Source: Arhodomonas aquaeolei DSM 8974
GTDB lineage: Bacteria > Pseudomonadota > Gammaproteobacteria > Nitrococcales > Nitrococcaceae
NCBI RefSeq assembly: GCF_000374645.1
Contig: NZ_KB894801.1
Coordinates: 434,001 to 498,000, forward strand
DNA length: 64,000 bases
Direction: 5' to 3'
Made by a program: the position numbers and the translations under genes. Position 1 is the stretch's first letter. Every line of letters begins with the position of its first letter. The notes beneath the pieces are model-generated. The model worked only from the letters and a program-made list of their open reading frames with translations, was not told the origin of the DNA and ran no database searches. Shown here in pieces: positions 43,481-52,872 of the stretch.

Positions 43481-44941
43481 ATGCAGGACGCTGACAGTCT
43501 CCTCCAGGAAAACGGCGACATCGCCGCACGTCTCGACCTGGCGTGTTACCTGCTGCGGTGCACGAGCAATGTCGTCATCGTCACCCTGGACGGCGAACTG
43601 ACCGCCAGCGGAGTGGCTGCCCAGCTGGCCCGGGCCCTTGCCGGCGGGAGTGAAACAGCGGCCGCGATCATCGACGTGACGACGGCGCACAACAACGACC
43701 ACCTGGCCGAACGCCTGCTCCTCGACCCGGGCACGGACCCGGGGGAACCGGCAGCGGCGGATCAGCTCTCGCGCCGGCTCAGGAGCCGTAATCTCTCCCT
43801 GGCCGTGGTCGTGGAGGATGCGCACGGGCTCTCGGCACGCATCCTCCAGTCCCTGCTCACCCTGAGCCGACTCGTCAGCCAGCGCGACGCGAACATGCCC
43901 ATCGCCCTGCTCTGTCCCGAGGCGGAGGCGGACCGGCTGGAGGTCCTCGCCCAGGAGGCCGGACGGGCGGCGGACCAGATCCAGCGCATCCGCCTGGCGC
44001 CGCCGGAATCAGAAGCAACCGCAGCCGCGGCAGCACCCGTGACGCGGCGCCGCCGTATTCATCCCGTCTGGCTCGCGCCGCCGCTCGGCGCGGTGGCGGT
44101 CGCCGTCCTCACCTACGCACTCCTCGCCGGCGGACCGGACACCGGGGACACCAGGACCACCTCGCTCGATATCGAGCCGGAGCCGGCGTCCAACACCGCG
44201 AGCGCAACGGTCGCGGACGACTCAACTACCGACGGAGACCAGGGCTCCGCCGATCCGGTAGCCGGCGCCGATACGAAGCGCGTCGACGTCCCCGACACGG
44301 GTGACACGCCGCCCTCGGTGAGCCTCCCGCCGGAGATCGCCGCGGGCAGCGCCCTGCTCAACCGGCCCATCCCGGCGCTGCCCGACGCACTGATTGAGAC
44401 GATCGAACGCAACGAGACCGACACAACCGACAACGGCGAGGGGGAGACCGCCACCGAAATCGCGAGCGCGGACGCCGCCGCACCGCCAGCCAGCGGCGCG
44501 GGTTCGAGTGACGGCGAGACCGGGACGTCCGCAGGTGAGCCCACGCCGGCCGCCGAGGAGAACGGGACACCGGAGACGCAGACCGCCTCCACCGACACGG
44601 CGGCAGAGCCCGCGCCGGAGACGGCGAAGGAAGAGCCTGACGAGGAGGCACCCGCCGAGCAGCCCCGGACAGGCGAGGACTGGCTGGCCAGCCGCGACGG
44701 CGGACGCTACACGCTGCAGCTCATCGCCGGACGGAAGAAGCAGACCACCGCGAACTTCCTGGACGCCCACCCGGAGGTCCGCGACTCGGCCCGGGTGGTC
44801 ACGGTGAGCGGCGACAACGGCACGTGGCATCTCGTACTGCTCGGCGACTACCCTTCCCGATCGGCGGCGATGCGGGACGTCCCCGCAAGCATCGGGGCCG
44901 ACAACGTCTATCCCCGGCGCTTCTCGTCAGTGCGCAACTGA
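43481..44941 (+). CDS. SPOR-domain protein with degenerate ATPase-like N-terminus (DamX-like)
   Basis: The 486-residue protein has an N-terminal region (1-185) resembling the ExeA/DamX ATPase fold. It has a Walker B-like strand (LSLAVVVEDAHGLSARILQSLL) but no Walker A. A membrane helix follows (about 190-208), then a 190-residue Asp/Glu/Thr/Ala-rich periplasmic linker, and a SPOR domain (about 405-485: YTLQLIAGRKKQTTANFL, WHLVLLGDYPSRSAAM). SPOR domains bind denuded peptidoglycan at the division septum. The acidic linker fits a high-salt organism. GAGG before the ATG at 43481 supports this start. Confidence 0.78.
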   Translation: MQDADSLLQENGDIAARLDLACYLLRCTSNVVIVTLDGELTASGVAAQLARALAGGSETAAAIIDVTTAHNNDHLAERLLLDPGTDPGEPAAADQLSRRLRSRNLSLAVVVEDAHGLSARILQSLLTLSRLVSQRDANMPIALLCPEAEADRLEVLAQEAGRAADQIQRIRLAPPESEATAAAAAPVTRRRRIHPVWLAPPLGAVAVAVLTYALLAGGPDTGDTRTTSLDIEPEPASNTASATVADDSTTDGDQGSADPVAGADTKRVDVPDTGDTPPSVSLPPEIAAGSALLNRPIPALPDALIETIERNETDTTDNGEGETATEIASADAAAPPASGAGSSDGETGTSAGEPTPAAEENGTPETQTASTDTAAEPAPETAKEEPDEEAPAEQPRTGEDWLASRDGGRYTLQLIAGRKKQTTANFLDAHPEVRDSARVVTVSGDNGTWHLVLLGDYPSRSAAMRDVPASIGADNVYPRRFSSVRN

Positions 44942-45012
44942 GCGCCCACGACGGACGCCATGACCAGACAGGGACGTCGCGCACGGCCTAACCTGCTTCG
45001 CAGCCACGAGCA

Positions 45013-45037
45013 GGTCGGTTGCCAGGGGCAGCCGACC
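45013..45037 (-). repeat. REP-like palindrome, copy B
   Basis: The arms GTCGGTTGCC and GGCAGCCGAC flank AGG. Read on the minus strand it gives GGTCGGCTGCCCCTGG, close to copy A at 8838-8861. It shares its upstream flank with copy D at 45412-45436. Confidence 0.55.
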
Positions 45038-45052
45038 CACGGACGTGCCACG

Positions 45053-45077
45053 CCCCTCTCCCCCTGCGGGAGAGGGG
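45053..45077. repeat. CCCCTCTCCC hairpin repeat
   Basis: CCCCTCTCCC and GGGAGAGGGG form a perfect ten-pair stem with a five-base loop, followed by CCGGGCGAGAGGGG. I recognise this as a palindromic unit widely dispersed in proteobacterial intergenic regions. Confidence 0.6.
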
Positions 45078-45145
45078 CCGGGCGAGAGGGGGTCTCCCAG
45101 GGCCGACGGGTCTTGTGAACCCCGTGCCCGTGAACGGCCGGTGCG

Positions 45146-45172
45146 GTAGGTTGACTGCTCCTGGCAGCCAAC
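45146..45172 (+). repeat. REP element, copy C, with GTAG head
   Basis: GTAG is followed by GTTGACTGC and, after a short loop, GCAGCCAAC, with one mismatch in the stem. This is the standard REP layout of a GTAG tetranucleotide plus imperfect palindrome. It shares GCAGCCAACATC-like sequence with copy A. Confidence 0.55.
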
Positions 45173-45411
45173 ATCCCGTCCCGCGTGCGCGGGCAACATC
45201 GGCAGCCTTGAGCGGCCGGCCTTATAACCCTGATGTCCGCGCGTTCCTCCAGCGTCTAAGCAGGCGGGGCGAAGCCAGCATGGCCGCGTTGGGGCGGCCA
45301 TGCGCAAGCCCGTCCACATATGTTCCGGCGTCATCAGGGACAGACCCTCTATACTCCGCAAATCGCCTGATCCGCGAGACAGTCCCTACCTGAACGTCGG
45401 GATCACGAGCA

Positions 45412-45436
45412 GGCCGATTGCCCGCAGGCAACCGAC
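45412..45436 (-). repeat. REP-like palindrome, copy D
   Basis: GGCCGATTGCC and GGCAACCGAC flank CGCA. It is in the same orientation as copy B and shares GAGCAGG immediately upstream. Confidence 0.5.
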
Positions 45437-45631
45437 TTCATGTAACGGCCTTACCGGCCACCCCCGCGGGTCGGGCGCTGAAGGCGCGCGACCCCGCCGA
45501 GCGGTTTACGGGAAACGTCGCACGCGGCCTGAACCGCCGTGCACGACCCCGCCGGATACACCGTCCCGGGCACCATGACGGCCCGCTGCCTCGCCATCCT
45601 GAATGAAGGGGAAAGGTAATGATTCCGGAGG

Positions 45632-45668
45632 TCCAAAACAAAACGGGCGGATCCGAGGATCCGCCCGT
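45632..45668 (-). terminator. rho-independent terminator of gltX-tRNA-Ala
   Basis: ACGGGCGGATCC and GGATCCGCCCGT form a 12-pair stem. On the minus strand it is followed by TTTTGTTTTGG, a good T run. It lies about 50 bases after the 3' end of tRNA-Ala. Confidence 0.85.
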
Positions 45669-45680
45669 CTTAAAGTAGAA

Positions 45681-45701
45681 ACGCCCTGAGGTTCAGGGCG
45701 T
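45681..45701 (-). terminator. second hairpin between tRNA-Ala and the terminator
   Basis: ACGCCCTGA and TCAGGGCGT form a perfect nine-pair stem with loop GGT. It may help tRNA 3' processing or termination. No T run follows directly. Confidence 0.5.
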
Positions 45702-45717
45702 AACCACCGGTTTTGTT

Positions 45718-45793
45718 TGGTGGAGCCAGGCGGGATCGAACCGCCGACCTCCTGCATGCCATGCAGGCGCTCTCCCAGCTGAGCTATGGCCCC
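45718..45793 (-). tRNA. tRNA-Ala (GGC)
   Basis: The 76-base gene has acceptor GGGGCCA/TGGCTCC, the D-arm TAGCTCAGCTGGGAGAGC, anticodon loop ATGGCAT giving GGC, a T-arm GGTTCGATCCC and an encoded CCA. It lies 41 bases downstream of gltX and is probably on the same transcript. Confidence 0.95.
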
Positions 45794-45834
45794 GTGCGTT
45801 GGAGTGCGTATCCTATCGACCGGCCCGGGGGTCG

Positions 45835-47265
45835 TCAACCCTCCTGGGGCTGATCGACCACATTCTCCGCGATCCACGCCTCCGCGGCCTCGATACGGCG
45901 CAGCGTGGCCTCGCGACCGAGCAGGGCCAGGGTCTCGTCGATCGGCGGCGAGACGGGGCCGCCGGAGACCGCGACGCGCAGGGGCTGCGCCACCTTGCCG
46001 AGCTTGAGCTCCTGGCCCTCCGCCACCCCGCTGACCGTCTCGTGGATCGCCTCGGTCTGCCACTGACCGAGCCCGGACAGGGCCTCGCGCAACGCCGCGA
46101 GGACGGGTGCCGCCCCGGCCTTGAGGTTCTTGCGTGCCGCCTTCTCGTCGTAGCCCTCCGGCTCACGGAAGAAGAACAGGCTGTTCTGCGCCATCTCCCG
46201 CAGGGTCTTTGTACGCTCGGCCTGCGCACTGACCAGGGCCTCCAGCGACGGTCCCCCGGCCGGATCGACACCCATCTCGCCCAGGTGCCAGGCCAGGTGG
46301 CGTGCCACGTGGGCCGGGTCGCCGGTCTTCATGTAGTGCTGGTTCAGCCACTGGAGCTTGGAGCTGTTGAGGCTGGAAGCGGAGTGGTTGATGTCGTCGA
46401 TGTCGAAGAGCTGGATGAGCTCATCCAGGGTGAAGATCTCCTGGTCCCCGTGGGACCATCCCAGCCGCGCGAGATAGTTCAGCACCGCCTCGGGCAGGTA
46501 GCCCTGATCGCGGTAGTCCATGACGCTCGCCGCGCCGGTGCGCTTGGACAGCTTCTTGCCGTCCTCGTCCAGGATCATCGGCACGTGGGCGTACACCGGC
46601 GGCTCCACGCCCAGGGCCTGGAGGATGTTCACCTGGCGCGCGGTATTGTTGACGTGGTCGTCGCCGCGGATGACATGGCTGATGCCCATGTCCATGTCGT
46701 CCACCACCACGACGAAGTTGTACGTCGGCGAGCCGTCGGCACGGGCGATGATGAGGTCGTCGAGCTCGCGGTTGGCGAACACGATGCGGCCCTTCACCCG
46801 GTCGTTGACCACCGTCTCCCCCTCCAGCGGGGTCCGGAAACGGATCACCGGGTCTCCACTCGCGTCCGCCGGCGGCTCGGTGAGGTGACGGCAGCGCCCG
46901 TCGTAGCGGGGCTTCTCCTTGCGCGCCATCTGCGCCTCGCGCAGCGACTCCAGCCGCTCGCGGGAGCAGTAGCAGCGATACGCCCTGCCCTCCTCCAGGA
47001 GGCGGTCGATCACCTCCGCGTAGCGGTCGAAGCGCTCGGTCTGGTAGAACGGCCCCTCGTCGTAGTCGAGTCCGAGCCAGGCCATGCCCTCGAGGATCGC
47101 ATTGATCGCCTCGGGGGTGGAGCGCTCACGGTCGGTATCCTCGATGCGCAGCACGAAGTGGCCGCCGTGCCGCCGGGCATACAGCCAGGAGAACAGCGCC
47201 GTGCGTGCACCACCGATATGGAGATAGCCGGTGGGACTGGGGGCGAAACGGGTCTTTACGGTCAT
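45835..47265 (-). CDS. gltX: glutamyl-tRNA synthetase
   Basis: The 476-residue class I synthetase charges tRNA-Glu. The HIGH-type motif is PTGYLHIGGART (about 11-22) and the KMSKS-type motif is KKLSKRTGAAS. A zinc-binding region with CYCS and RCRH (about 97-127) is as in GluRS1 of gammaproteobacteria. The C-terminal anticodon-binding domain is complete. It is followed by tRNA-Ala and a terminator. Confidence 0.96.
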   Translation of the reverse strand: MTVKTRFAPSPTGYLHIGGARTALFSWLYARRHGGHFVLRIEDTDRERSTPEAINAILEGMAWLGLDYDEGPFYQTERFDRYAEVIDRLLEEGRAYRCYCSRERLESLREAQMARKEKPRYDGRCRHLTEPPADASGDPVIRFRTPLEGETVVNDRVKGRIVFANRELDDLIIARADGSPTYNFVVVVDDMDMGISHVIRGDDHVNNTARQVNILQALGVEPPVYAHVPMILDEDGKKLSKRTGAASVMDYRDQGYLPEAVLNYLARLGWSHGDQEIFTLDELIQLFDIDDINHSASSLNSSKLQWLNQHYMKTGDPAHVARHLAWHLGEMGVDPAGGPSLEALVSAQAERTKTLREMAQNSLFFFREPEGYDEKAARKNLKAGAAPVLAALREALSGLGQWQTEAIHETVSGVAEGQELKLGKVAQPLRVAVSGGPVSPPIDETLALLGREATLRRIEAAEAWIAENVVDQPQEG

Positions 47266-47432
47266 GTGCGCCTTCCGGAAAAGGGGGTTCGAACTCGGGC
47301 CCGCTCGGCAGGGCCCGCCGCCGCTGAAAGGCCCGTTATGCTAGCAACTCACGGAGCAAAGGCGAAGCGCGAACGCGCACCCGAGCGTTGACAGCGCGGC
47401 GGCGGCCGAAGTACTCTACGCCCCGCGCTTTC

Positions 47433-47507
47433 GGGCGGTTAGCTCAGCGGGAGAGCACTGCCTTCACACGGCAGGGGTCGCTGGTTCGAACCCAGCACCG
47501 CCCACCA
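47433..47507 (+). tRNA. tRNA-Val (CAC)
   Basis: The 75-base gene has acceptor GGGCGGT/ACCGCCC, the D-arm TAGCTCAGCGGGAGAGC, anticodon loop TTCACAC giving CAC, the T-arm GGTTCGAACCC and an encoded CCA. CAC-reading tRNA-Val is useful in a genome in which most Val codons are GTG or GTC. Confidence 0.95.
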
Positions 47508-47516
47508 GAATATCAA

Positions 47517-47548
47517 GGGCTTGGGAATCAACACCCAAGCCCTTTTTT
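47517..47548 (+). terminator. rho-independent terminator after tRNA-Val
   Basis: GGGCTTGGG and CCCAAGCCC form a nine-pair stem with an eight-base loop followed by TTTTTT. It begins ten bases after the tRNA. Confidence 0.92.
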
Positions 47549-48108
47549 ATTGCCCGCTCTCACCGGAGACGCGGGGCGCCTACTCGGGGCCGGCCGCAGA
47601 CGGCACAGGGCTGCGGCTCCGTGGTGACAGGATAAGCTCCGGCGACACCTCTTCCCATCGGCCGGGGCCGCTACCCGGACACCGGCATGCGACGACAATG
47701 CGGCTACCGGTGAAAACGTCATCCCCGCCGCGGCGCCCCCGAGCGCACAGCGGGACGAGGCCTACCTGTCTCACGTCACGGGTAAAACCACCAACTCGCC
47801 GGCCCAGAACCTCCACGACCCGGATTCCTCCGCGCCACCATCCCCGGGCGCACCGTCAGTCCCCCGGTTTCGACCCTTCGCGGCATTGCCTTCCCGTTAC
47901 CCCGGCATACGGACGGATAAGCGCAACGGCCTGTCGCGATTTCCGATAAGCTGTCATGCACGCCACAGGGACGTCGCCGTGGGCCCTTCCGCCGCACACT
48001 TGGCGAAGGGCCGCCGGCACCGGACCGGCACGGGCAGGCCAGCCGCTGAGCCGTGACGCAAACAGGCCCGGAAGCGGGCAACAGGGGGAGGCCACTGGAG
48101 GGCAGCCA
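47549..48108. other. 560-bp region between tRNA-Val terminator and mprF
   Basis: No convincing gene is present. Frames on both strands are rich in Pro, Arg and Thr and have no ribosome binding site. One imperfect stem, GGCCCTTC-CGCC with GGCGAAGGGCC, lies at 47982-48012. It falls in the possible leader of mprF. Confidence 0.5.
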
Positions 48109-50682
48109 ATGCCAGCTGGGTCCGCCGGCCAGAACGTGAACCGGCATCACCTCGTATGGAGTGGCATCTCCCTCGTGCTGTTCCTGGCTGCCCTGGCGGC
48201 ACTGCATCATCTGCTTGCCGAGGTCCGGATTCGGGACATAGGTGCCGCCCTCAAGAACGTGCGACCGCTTCTTCTCGGCATGGCGCTGGCAGCGACAGTG
48301 GCCTCTTACTGCGTCCTCACGGTGTACGAGGTGCTGTCTCTCCATTACGTACGAAAGCCCCTGCCGTACCGGCAGCTCGCGGTCACGGCCTTTATCAGCT
48401 ACGCATTCAGCCACAATATCGGGCTACCATTGCTCACCGGAGGCTCGATCCGCTACCGGATCTACTCCGCTGCCGGCCTTTCGGGGGCCGAAATCGCGAC
48501 CGTCACGGGCTTCTCCACGCTCACCTTCGGCCTGGGTGCGATACTCCTCCTGGCCGTGGCGCTCACGTTCGAACCAGCCACCCTTGCGCAGATCCTGCCC
48601 CTCCCTGCGGCCGTGGCCCGGCTGGCAGGCATCACCCTGCTCGGCGTCACCGTGTCTTACACGCTCTGGACCGCGCTGCGCCGATCACCGATACGACTGC
48701 ACCGTTGGCAACTGGCTGTACCCGCCGTGCCGGTCACCCTTACCCAGTTCGCCCTTGGGGTGCTGGACATCGGGTTCGCCGCAACCGCCCTCTACATACT
48801 CCTCCCTGCTGACGCCACCCCGACCCTGCCCGCTTTCGTCGGGATATATACCGGCGCGATGGTGATCGCCATCCTCAGCCACAGCCCCGGCGGCGTGGGT
48901 GTGTTCGAGGCACTGATGCTGATCGCGCTGCCCGACGGCGACAGCGCCGCCGTCGTGGCCGCATTGCTGGTGTACCGGGTCATTTACTACCTGCTGCCTT
49001 TCGCGTTGGCGGCGATCCTGTTGGCTAGCCGGGAAGTCACGCTGCGCTGGCCGCGTGCGGCGGAGCGCCCGTCATGGCCACTCGGTGCAATCGACGCACT
49101 GGTACCTCCGGTCATGGCGGCCGCCGTATTTCTTGGTGGACTGGTTCTCCTCATATCCTCGGCAACACCGACGCTCGGTGGCCGGCTGGCAATGCTCCGG
49201 GACGTGCTGCCCCTGCCCTTCGTCGAGGCGTCCCACCTGCTGAGCAGTATCGTCGGCCTGTGGCTGCTGCTTCTCGCACACGGCCTTCTCCGGCGGCTCG
49301 ATTCCGCCTGGCAGCTCACGGTGCTGCTGCTCACCGCCGCGATCCCGTTCTCGCTACTAAAGGGTCTCGACTGGGAGGAGGCGCTGATTGCGGGCGTGGT
49401 CCTGACATGCCTGGTGATGGCCCGAAGCGCGTTTTTCCGCAAAGGCTCCCTGACCGGACACGCCTACACCCGGGGCTGGCTGGCCCTGGTACTGGGCGCG
49501 ATCGCCCTCACGGGCTTCGTCAGTGTCCTCGCGCTGCGCCACGTCCCTTACGAGGACTCGCTTTGGTGGCAATTCGCCTTTCACGCGGACGCCTCGCGCA
49601 TACTCCGCACTCAGCTGGTCGTGGTGGTCCTGACCAGCACCTGGGTCCTGCGCGAGCTGATACGCCCCGCACCACCCTTTGATACCGGGAAGGTCGGGGA
49701 GACAGCAGATGTCGCCCGGCTGGTGGCCTCTGCCACGCGAACCGGCGCGGCCCTGGCCCTGACCGGAGACAAGCGCTTTCTTCTAAACCCGGATCGCAAC
49801 GCCTTCATCATGTACCGGATACAGGGGCGCAGCTGGATCTCACTCGGCGATCCCGTCGGCCCTGACTCGGCATGGCCCGATATCGTCTGGCGATTCCGGG
49901 AACTGTGTGACCTCCACGCTGGCAGACCCGTGTTCTACCAGGTGCCGCCGACAACCCTGCCCCTGTACCTCGACCTCGGCCTCGCACCGCTCAAGCTCGG
50001 CGAAGAGGCCCGTGTCGACCTCGCGGACTTCTCCCTCCAGGGGCACCGACGCAGCGATCTGCGACACTCCGCGCGGCGGGCGGAACGCGAGGGTGCCGAG
50101 TTCGCGATCGCGCCCCGCGGGACAATTGACGAGCGCCTGATCGGGGAAATGGGCGAGGTCTCCCGCCAATGGCTGGACCGCCGCGGGACACGGGAGAAGG
50201 GGTTTTCGCTGGGCCACTTCTCGCCCGCCTATCTCCGGCTATTCGACTGCGCCACGGTCCGGCGCAACGGGCGGCTGGTCGCCTTTGCCAACCTGCTGAC
50301 GGCCCCGGCGGGCGGGGAACTGTCCGTCGACCTGATGCGTCACGGCGACGACGCCCCATATGGCGTCATGGACTACCTGTTTACGCACCTGATGCTATGG
50401 GGTCAGGAAGCGGGCTACCGGTGGTTCAACCTCGGAATGGCCCCTTTGTCCGGCCTCGACGATCAGTCCCTCGGCCCGACCTGGCAACGGCTGGGCACGC
50501 TGCTGTTCGAGCATGGGGAGCATTTCTACAACTTCCGCGGGCTGCGCCGCTACAAGGAAAAGTATGCACCGGTCTGGGAACCACGCTACCTGATCGCCCC
50601 CAGCGGCCTGGCGTTACCCCGGGCGCTGATCGACGTGGCGACGCTGATCGCCGGAGGCAACCGCGGGCTGGTCCTGCGATAG
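48109..50682 (+). CDS. mprF: MprF-type aminoacyl-phosphatidylglycerol synthase/flippase
   Basis: The 857-residue protein has about 14 membrane helices (residues 12-545), forming the lipid flippase part (FISYAFSHNIGLPLLTGGSIRYR, SHSPGGVGVFEALML). A C-terminal DUF2156 synthase domain follows (about 565-850, ending YRWFNLGMAPLSGL, FYNFRGLRRYKEKYAP). MprF transfers Lys or Ala from tRNA to phosphatidylglycerol and flips the product, lowering surface negative charge. CTGGAGG before the ATG at 48109 rejects a 51-residue extension. It is monocistronic, with ftsH 340 bp downstream. Confidence 0.92.
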   Translation: MPAGSAGQNVNRHHLVWSGISLVLFLAALAALHHLLAEVRIRDIGAALKNVRPLLLGMALAATVASYCVLTVYEVLSLHYVRKPLPYRQLAVTAFISYAFSHNIGLPLLTGGSIRYRIYSAAGLSGAEIATVTGFSTLTFGLGAILLLAVALTFEPATLAQILPLPAAVARLAGITLLGVTVSYTLWTALRRSPIRLHRWQLAVPAVPVTLTQFALGVLDIGFAATALYILLPADATPTLPAFVGIYTGAMVIAILSHSPGGVGVFEALMLIALPDGDSAAVVAALLVYRVIYYLLPFALAAILLASREVTLRWPRAAERPSWPLGAIDALVPPVMAAAVFLGGLVLLISSATPTLGGRLAMLRDVLPLPFVEASHLLSSIVGLWLLLLAHGLLRRLDSAWQLTVLLLTAAIPFSLLKGLDWEEALIAGVVLTCLVMARSAFFRKGSLTGHAYTRGWLALVLGAIALTGFVSVLALRHVPYEDSLWWQFAFHADASRILRTQLVVVVLTSTWVLRELIRPAPPFDTGKVGETADVARLVASATRTGAALALTGDKRFLLNPDRNAFIMYRIQGRSWISLGDPVGPDSAWPDIVWRFRELCDLHAGRPVFYQVPPTTLPLYLDLGLAPLKLGEEARVDLADFSLQGHRRSDLRHSARRAEREGAEFAIAPRGTIDERLIGEMGEVSRQWLDRRGTREKGFSLGHFSPAYLRLFDCATVRRNGRLVAFANLLTAPAGGELSVDLMRHGDDAPYGVMDYLFTHLMLWGQEAGYRWFNLGMAPLSGLDDQSLGPTWQRLGTLLFEHGEHFYNFRGLRRYKEKYAPVWEPRYLIAPSGLALPRALIDVATLIAGGNRGLVLR

Positions 50683-51021
50683 CCAGTGCGGATGCCGGAA
50701 CGGCCGGAACCGTTCAGGCGGATGCCAGCTCGCGCAGCAGCGCCAATACCACCCGGACCTTCTTTCCCGGTCCGGACCCCCGGGTCACGCGTCCGGCGAT
50801 GATTCCAGCGGTAATGACGCGCCGGCAACCGATGTCCGGGCACGTCCGCCGTCCCGACATGCCGCGAACGTCGACGAACCCCGTCCACGCGGCTGCTCCG
50901 GGGGTCGCAGGCCGTGTGCCGTGGCTATTGCCGGAAACCCCGCCCGCGCCGGCGCTCGTGTTACACGCCCCTCCCGGGAGACTAAGCTAGCCTTAGGAGT
51001 CGTTAGGGCAGGGCGAGCGAC
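50683..51021. other. 340-bp intergenic region between mprF and ftsH
   Basis: It holds two hairpins: GAACGG-N6-CCGTTC at 50698-50715, and CCGGACC-N9-GGTCCGG at 50753-50775. They probably end the mprF transcript. The rest shows no gene. Confidence 0.5.
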
Positions 51022-52866
51022 ATGGACAGGAAGGCCCGGATCAATGCTGTCTACGTGGCGATCGCGGTGTTTCTGCTGCTCGCGTTCCAGAGCTGGTGGA
51101 ATGCCTATCGCCTGGTGGAAACCGTCCCCTACAGCGAATTCGAAACGCTCCTCAAGGACGGCCGCATAAGCGAAGTGAGGGTGCACCAGGACTACCTGGA
51201 AGGCCGTTTGAAGAGCCCGACACCTGACGGGCACACATTCGTCGCAACCACCCGCGTGGAGCCGGCCATGGCGGCGCAGTTGCAGCGCTACGGGGTCAGC
51301 TTCAGCGGGGTGGTTGAGAGCACCTTCCTGCGGGACCTGCTCTCCTGGGTCGTTCCGGCACTTGTATTCGTCGCGATCTGGATGTTTTTCATCCGGCGCA
51401 TGGCCGAAAAGCAGGGCCTTGGCGGTCTGACATCCGTCGGCAGATCCCGGGCCAAAATCTACGTCGAGACGGATACCCGTGTGACTTTCGCCGACGTGGC
51501 CGGTGTCGACGAGGCCAAGGCGGAGCTCGCGGAGGTGGTCAACTTCCTGAGCGATCCCGCGTCCTACGGACGGCTCGGCGCCCACGTCCCCAAAGGCGTT
51601 CTGCTCGTGGGGCCGCCGGGCACCGGCAAGACGCTACTGGCACGGGCGGTGGCCGGCGAGGCCGGGGTGCCGTTCTACTCCATATCGGGCTCCGAGTTCG
51701 TGGAGATGTTCGTGGGCGTGGGTGCCGCGCGGGTACGCGACCTCTTCGAGCAGGCCCGCAAGACGGCGCCGTGCATCATCTTCATCGACGAGCTGGATGC
51801 GCTCGGCCGGGCCCGGGGGCTTTCCCCCGTTGGCGGGCACGACGAGAAGGAGCAGACCCTCAATCAGCTTCTCACCGAGCTGGACGGCTTCGATCCGAGC
51901 CAGGGCATCGTACTGCTCGCCGCGACCAACCGCCCGGAGATCCTGGATCCCGCACTCCTGCGCGCCGGACGCTTCGACCGGCAGGTCCTGGTCGACCGCC
52001 CCGATCGAACCGGCCGCCTCGCCATCCTCAGGGTACACGCAGCGAGGATCCGGTTGGCGGAAAACGTGCGTCTGGAGGACGTTGCCGCATTGACCCCCGG
52101 TTTCACCGGCGCCGACCTCGCCAACCTGGTGAACGAAGCGGCCATCCTGGCCACACGCCGGGGCGGCGACGCGGTGACCGGCGACGACTTCAGTAACGGT
52201 GTCGAGCGCATCGTGGCCGGACTGGAGAAGCGCAGCCGGCTGCTCAATGCCCTCGAACGACGGGTCGTCGCCTACCACGAAATGGGCCACGCGCTGGTCG
52301 CCGCATCGCTGCCGGGCATGGACCCGGTGCACAAGGTCTCGATCATTCCCCGCGGCATCGGGGCGCTCGGCTACACCATCCAGCGCCCCACCGAGGACCG
52401 CTTCCTCATGACGCGCACGGAACTGCGCGACAAGATGGCAGTGCTGCTCGGTGGCCGCGCGTGCGAGGCGCTCGTGTTCGGGGAGATATCCACCGGCGCC
52501 TCCGACGATCTGGACAAGGCGACGGATATCGCCCGCAACATGGTCACCCGCTACGGGATGTCCACGAAAGCGGGTCAGATGGTCTACGAACCCCGCCGGA
52601 CGAGCTTTCTCGGCGACGCGGGCACCGGCTCCCCGGCGCCGGAGTACAGCGAGGCGAGCGCGCACGTGATCGACACCGAGGTACGCGCACTGGTGGACGA
52701 GGCGTTCGAACGGGCGACGGACATACTCACCCGCCGGCGCCAGGAGCTGGAACGGGGTGCGGCGCTGCTGCTGGAACGGGAAACCCTGACAGCGGACGAA
52801 TTCCCGCCACTCCAGGGCTCCGCTACGGCGCAGACACCGGCCTCGGGCACCGCGACACCCCGGTGA
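51022..52866 (+). CDS. ftsH: FtsH-type ATP-dependent zinc metalloprotease, probably an accessory copy
   Basis: The 614-residue protein has membrane helices at about 8-26 and 106-124. An AAA+ module follows with Walker A GPPGTGKT (197-204), Walker [10 protein letters not shown] and [23 protein letters not shown]. The M41 protease site is HEMGH (419-423), with [10 protein letters not shown] supplying the third ligand. It degrades membrane and regulatory proteins. The housekeeping copy normally follows rlmE/rrmJ. Here the neighbours are mprF and HtrA proteases, so this is probably a second copy resembling those in stress-tolerance islands. Confidence 0.92.
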   Translation: MDRKARINAVYVAIAVFLLLAFQSWWNAYRLVETVPYSEFETLLKDGRISEVRVHQDYLEGRLKSPTPDGHTFVATTRVEPAMAAQLQRYGVSFSGVVESTFLRDLLSWVVPALVFVAIWMFFIRRMAEKQGLGGLTSVGRSRAKIYVETDTRVTFADVAGVDEAKAELAEVVNFLSDPASYGRLGAHVPKGVLLVGPPGTGKTLLARAVAGEAGVPFYSISGSEFVEMFVGVGAARVRDLFEQARKTAPCIIFIDELDALGRARGLSPVGGHDEKEQTLNQLLTELDGFDPSQGIVLLAATNRPEILDPALLRAGRFDRQVLVDRPDRTGRLAILRVHAARIRLAENVRLEDVAALTPGFTGADLANLVNEAAILATRRGGDAVTGDDFSNGVERIVAGLEKRSRLLNALERRVVAYHEMGHALVAASLPGMDPVHKVSIIPRGIGALGYTIQRPTEDRFLMTRTELRDKMAVLLGGRACEALVFGEISTGASDDLDKATDIARNMVTRYGMSTKAGQMVYEPRRTSFLGDAGTGSPAPEYSEASAHVIDTEVRALVDEAFERATDILTRRRQELERGAALLLERETLTADEFPPLQGSATAQTPASGTATPR

Positions 52867-52872
52867 ATACCT

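Larger units (their letters stand above)
44942..45717. other. 776-bp non-coding region with REP-like palindromes and terminators
   Basis: I see no real gene here. The frames on both strands lack ribosome binding sites and coding composition. The region contains REP-like elements at 45013-45037, 45146-45172 and 45412-45436, a CCCCTCTCCC hairpin at 45053-45077, and two hairpins before tRNA-Ala. The CACGAGCAGG-YCG-RTTGCC stretch recurs in the same orientation at about 45005 and 45404. Confidence 0.55.

Noticed and set aside
45300-45641. Short frames in the REP-rich spacer as possible toxin-antitoxin genes
   Set aside because: No helix-turn-helix, toxin motif, overlap pair or ribosome binding site. 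The sequence is palindrome-rich spacer.
44942-45717. Repeats considered as a CRISPR array
   Set aside because: The repeats are palindromes in both orientations with irregular spacing, and no cas gene is present.
45799-47391. 530-codon open frame on the + strand
   Set aside because: It is antisense to gltX and has no domain or ribosome binding site.
47776-48414. 212-codon open frame on the - strand before mprF
   Set aside because: It overlaps the mprF start region and is rich in Arg, Cys and Pro. It has no ribosome binding site or family match.
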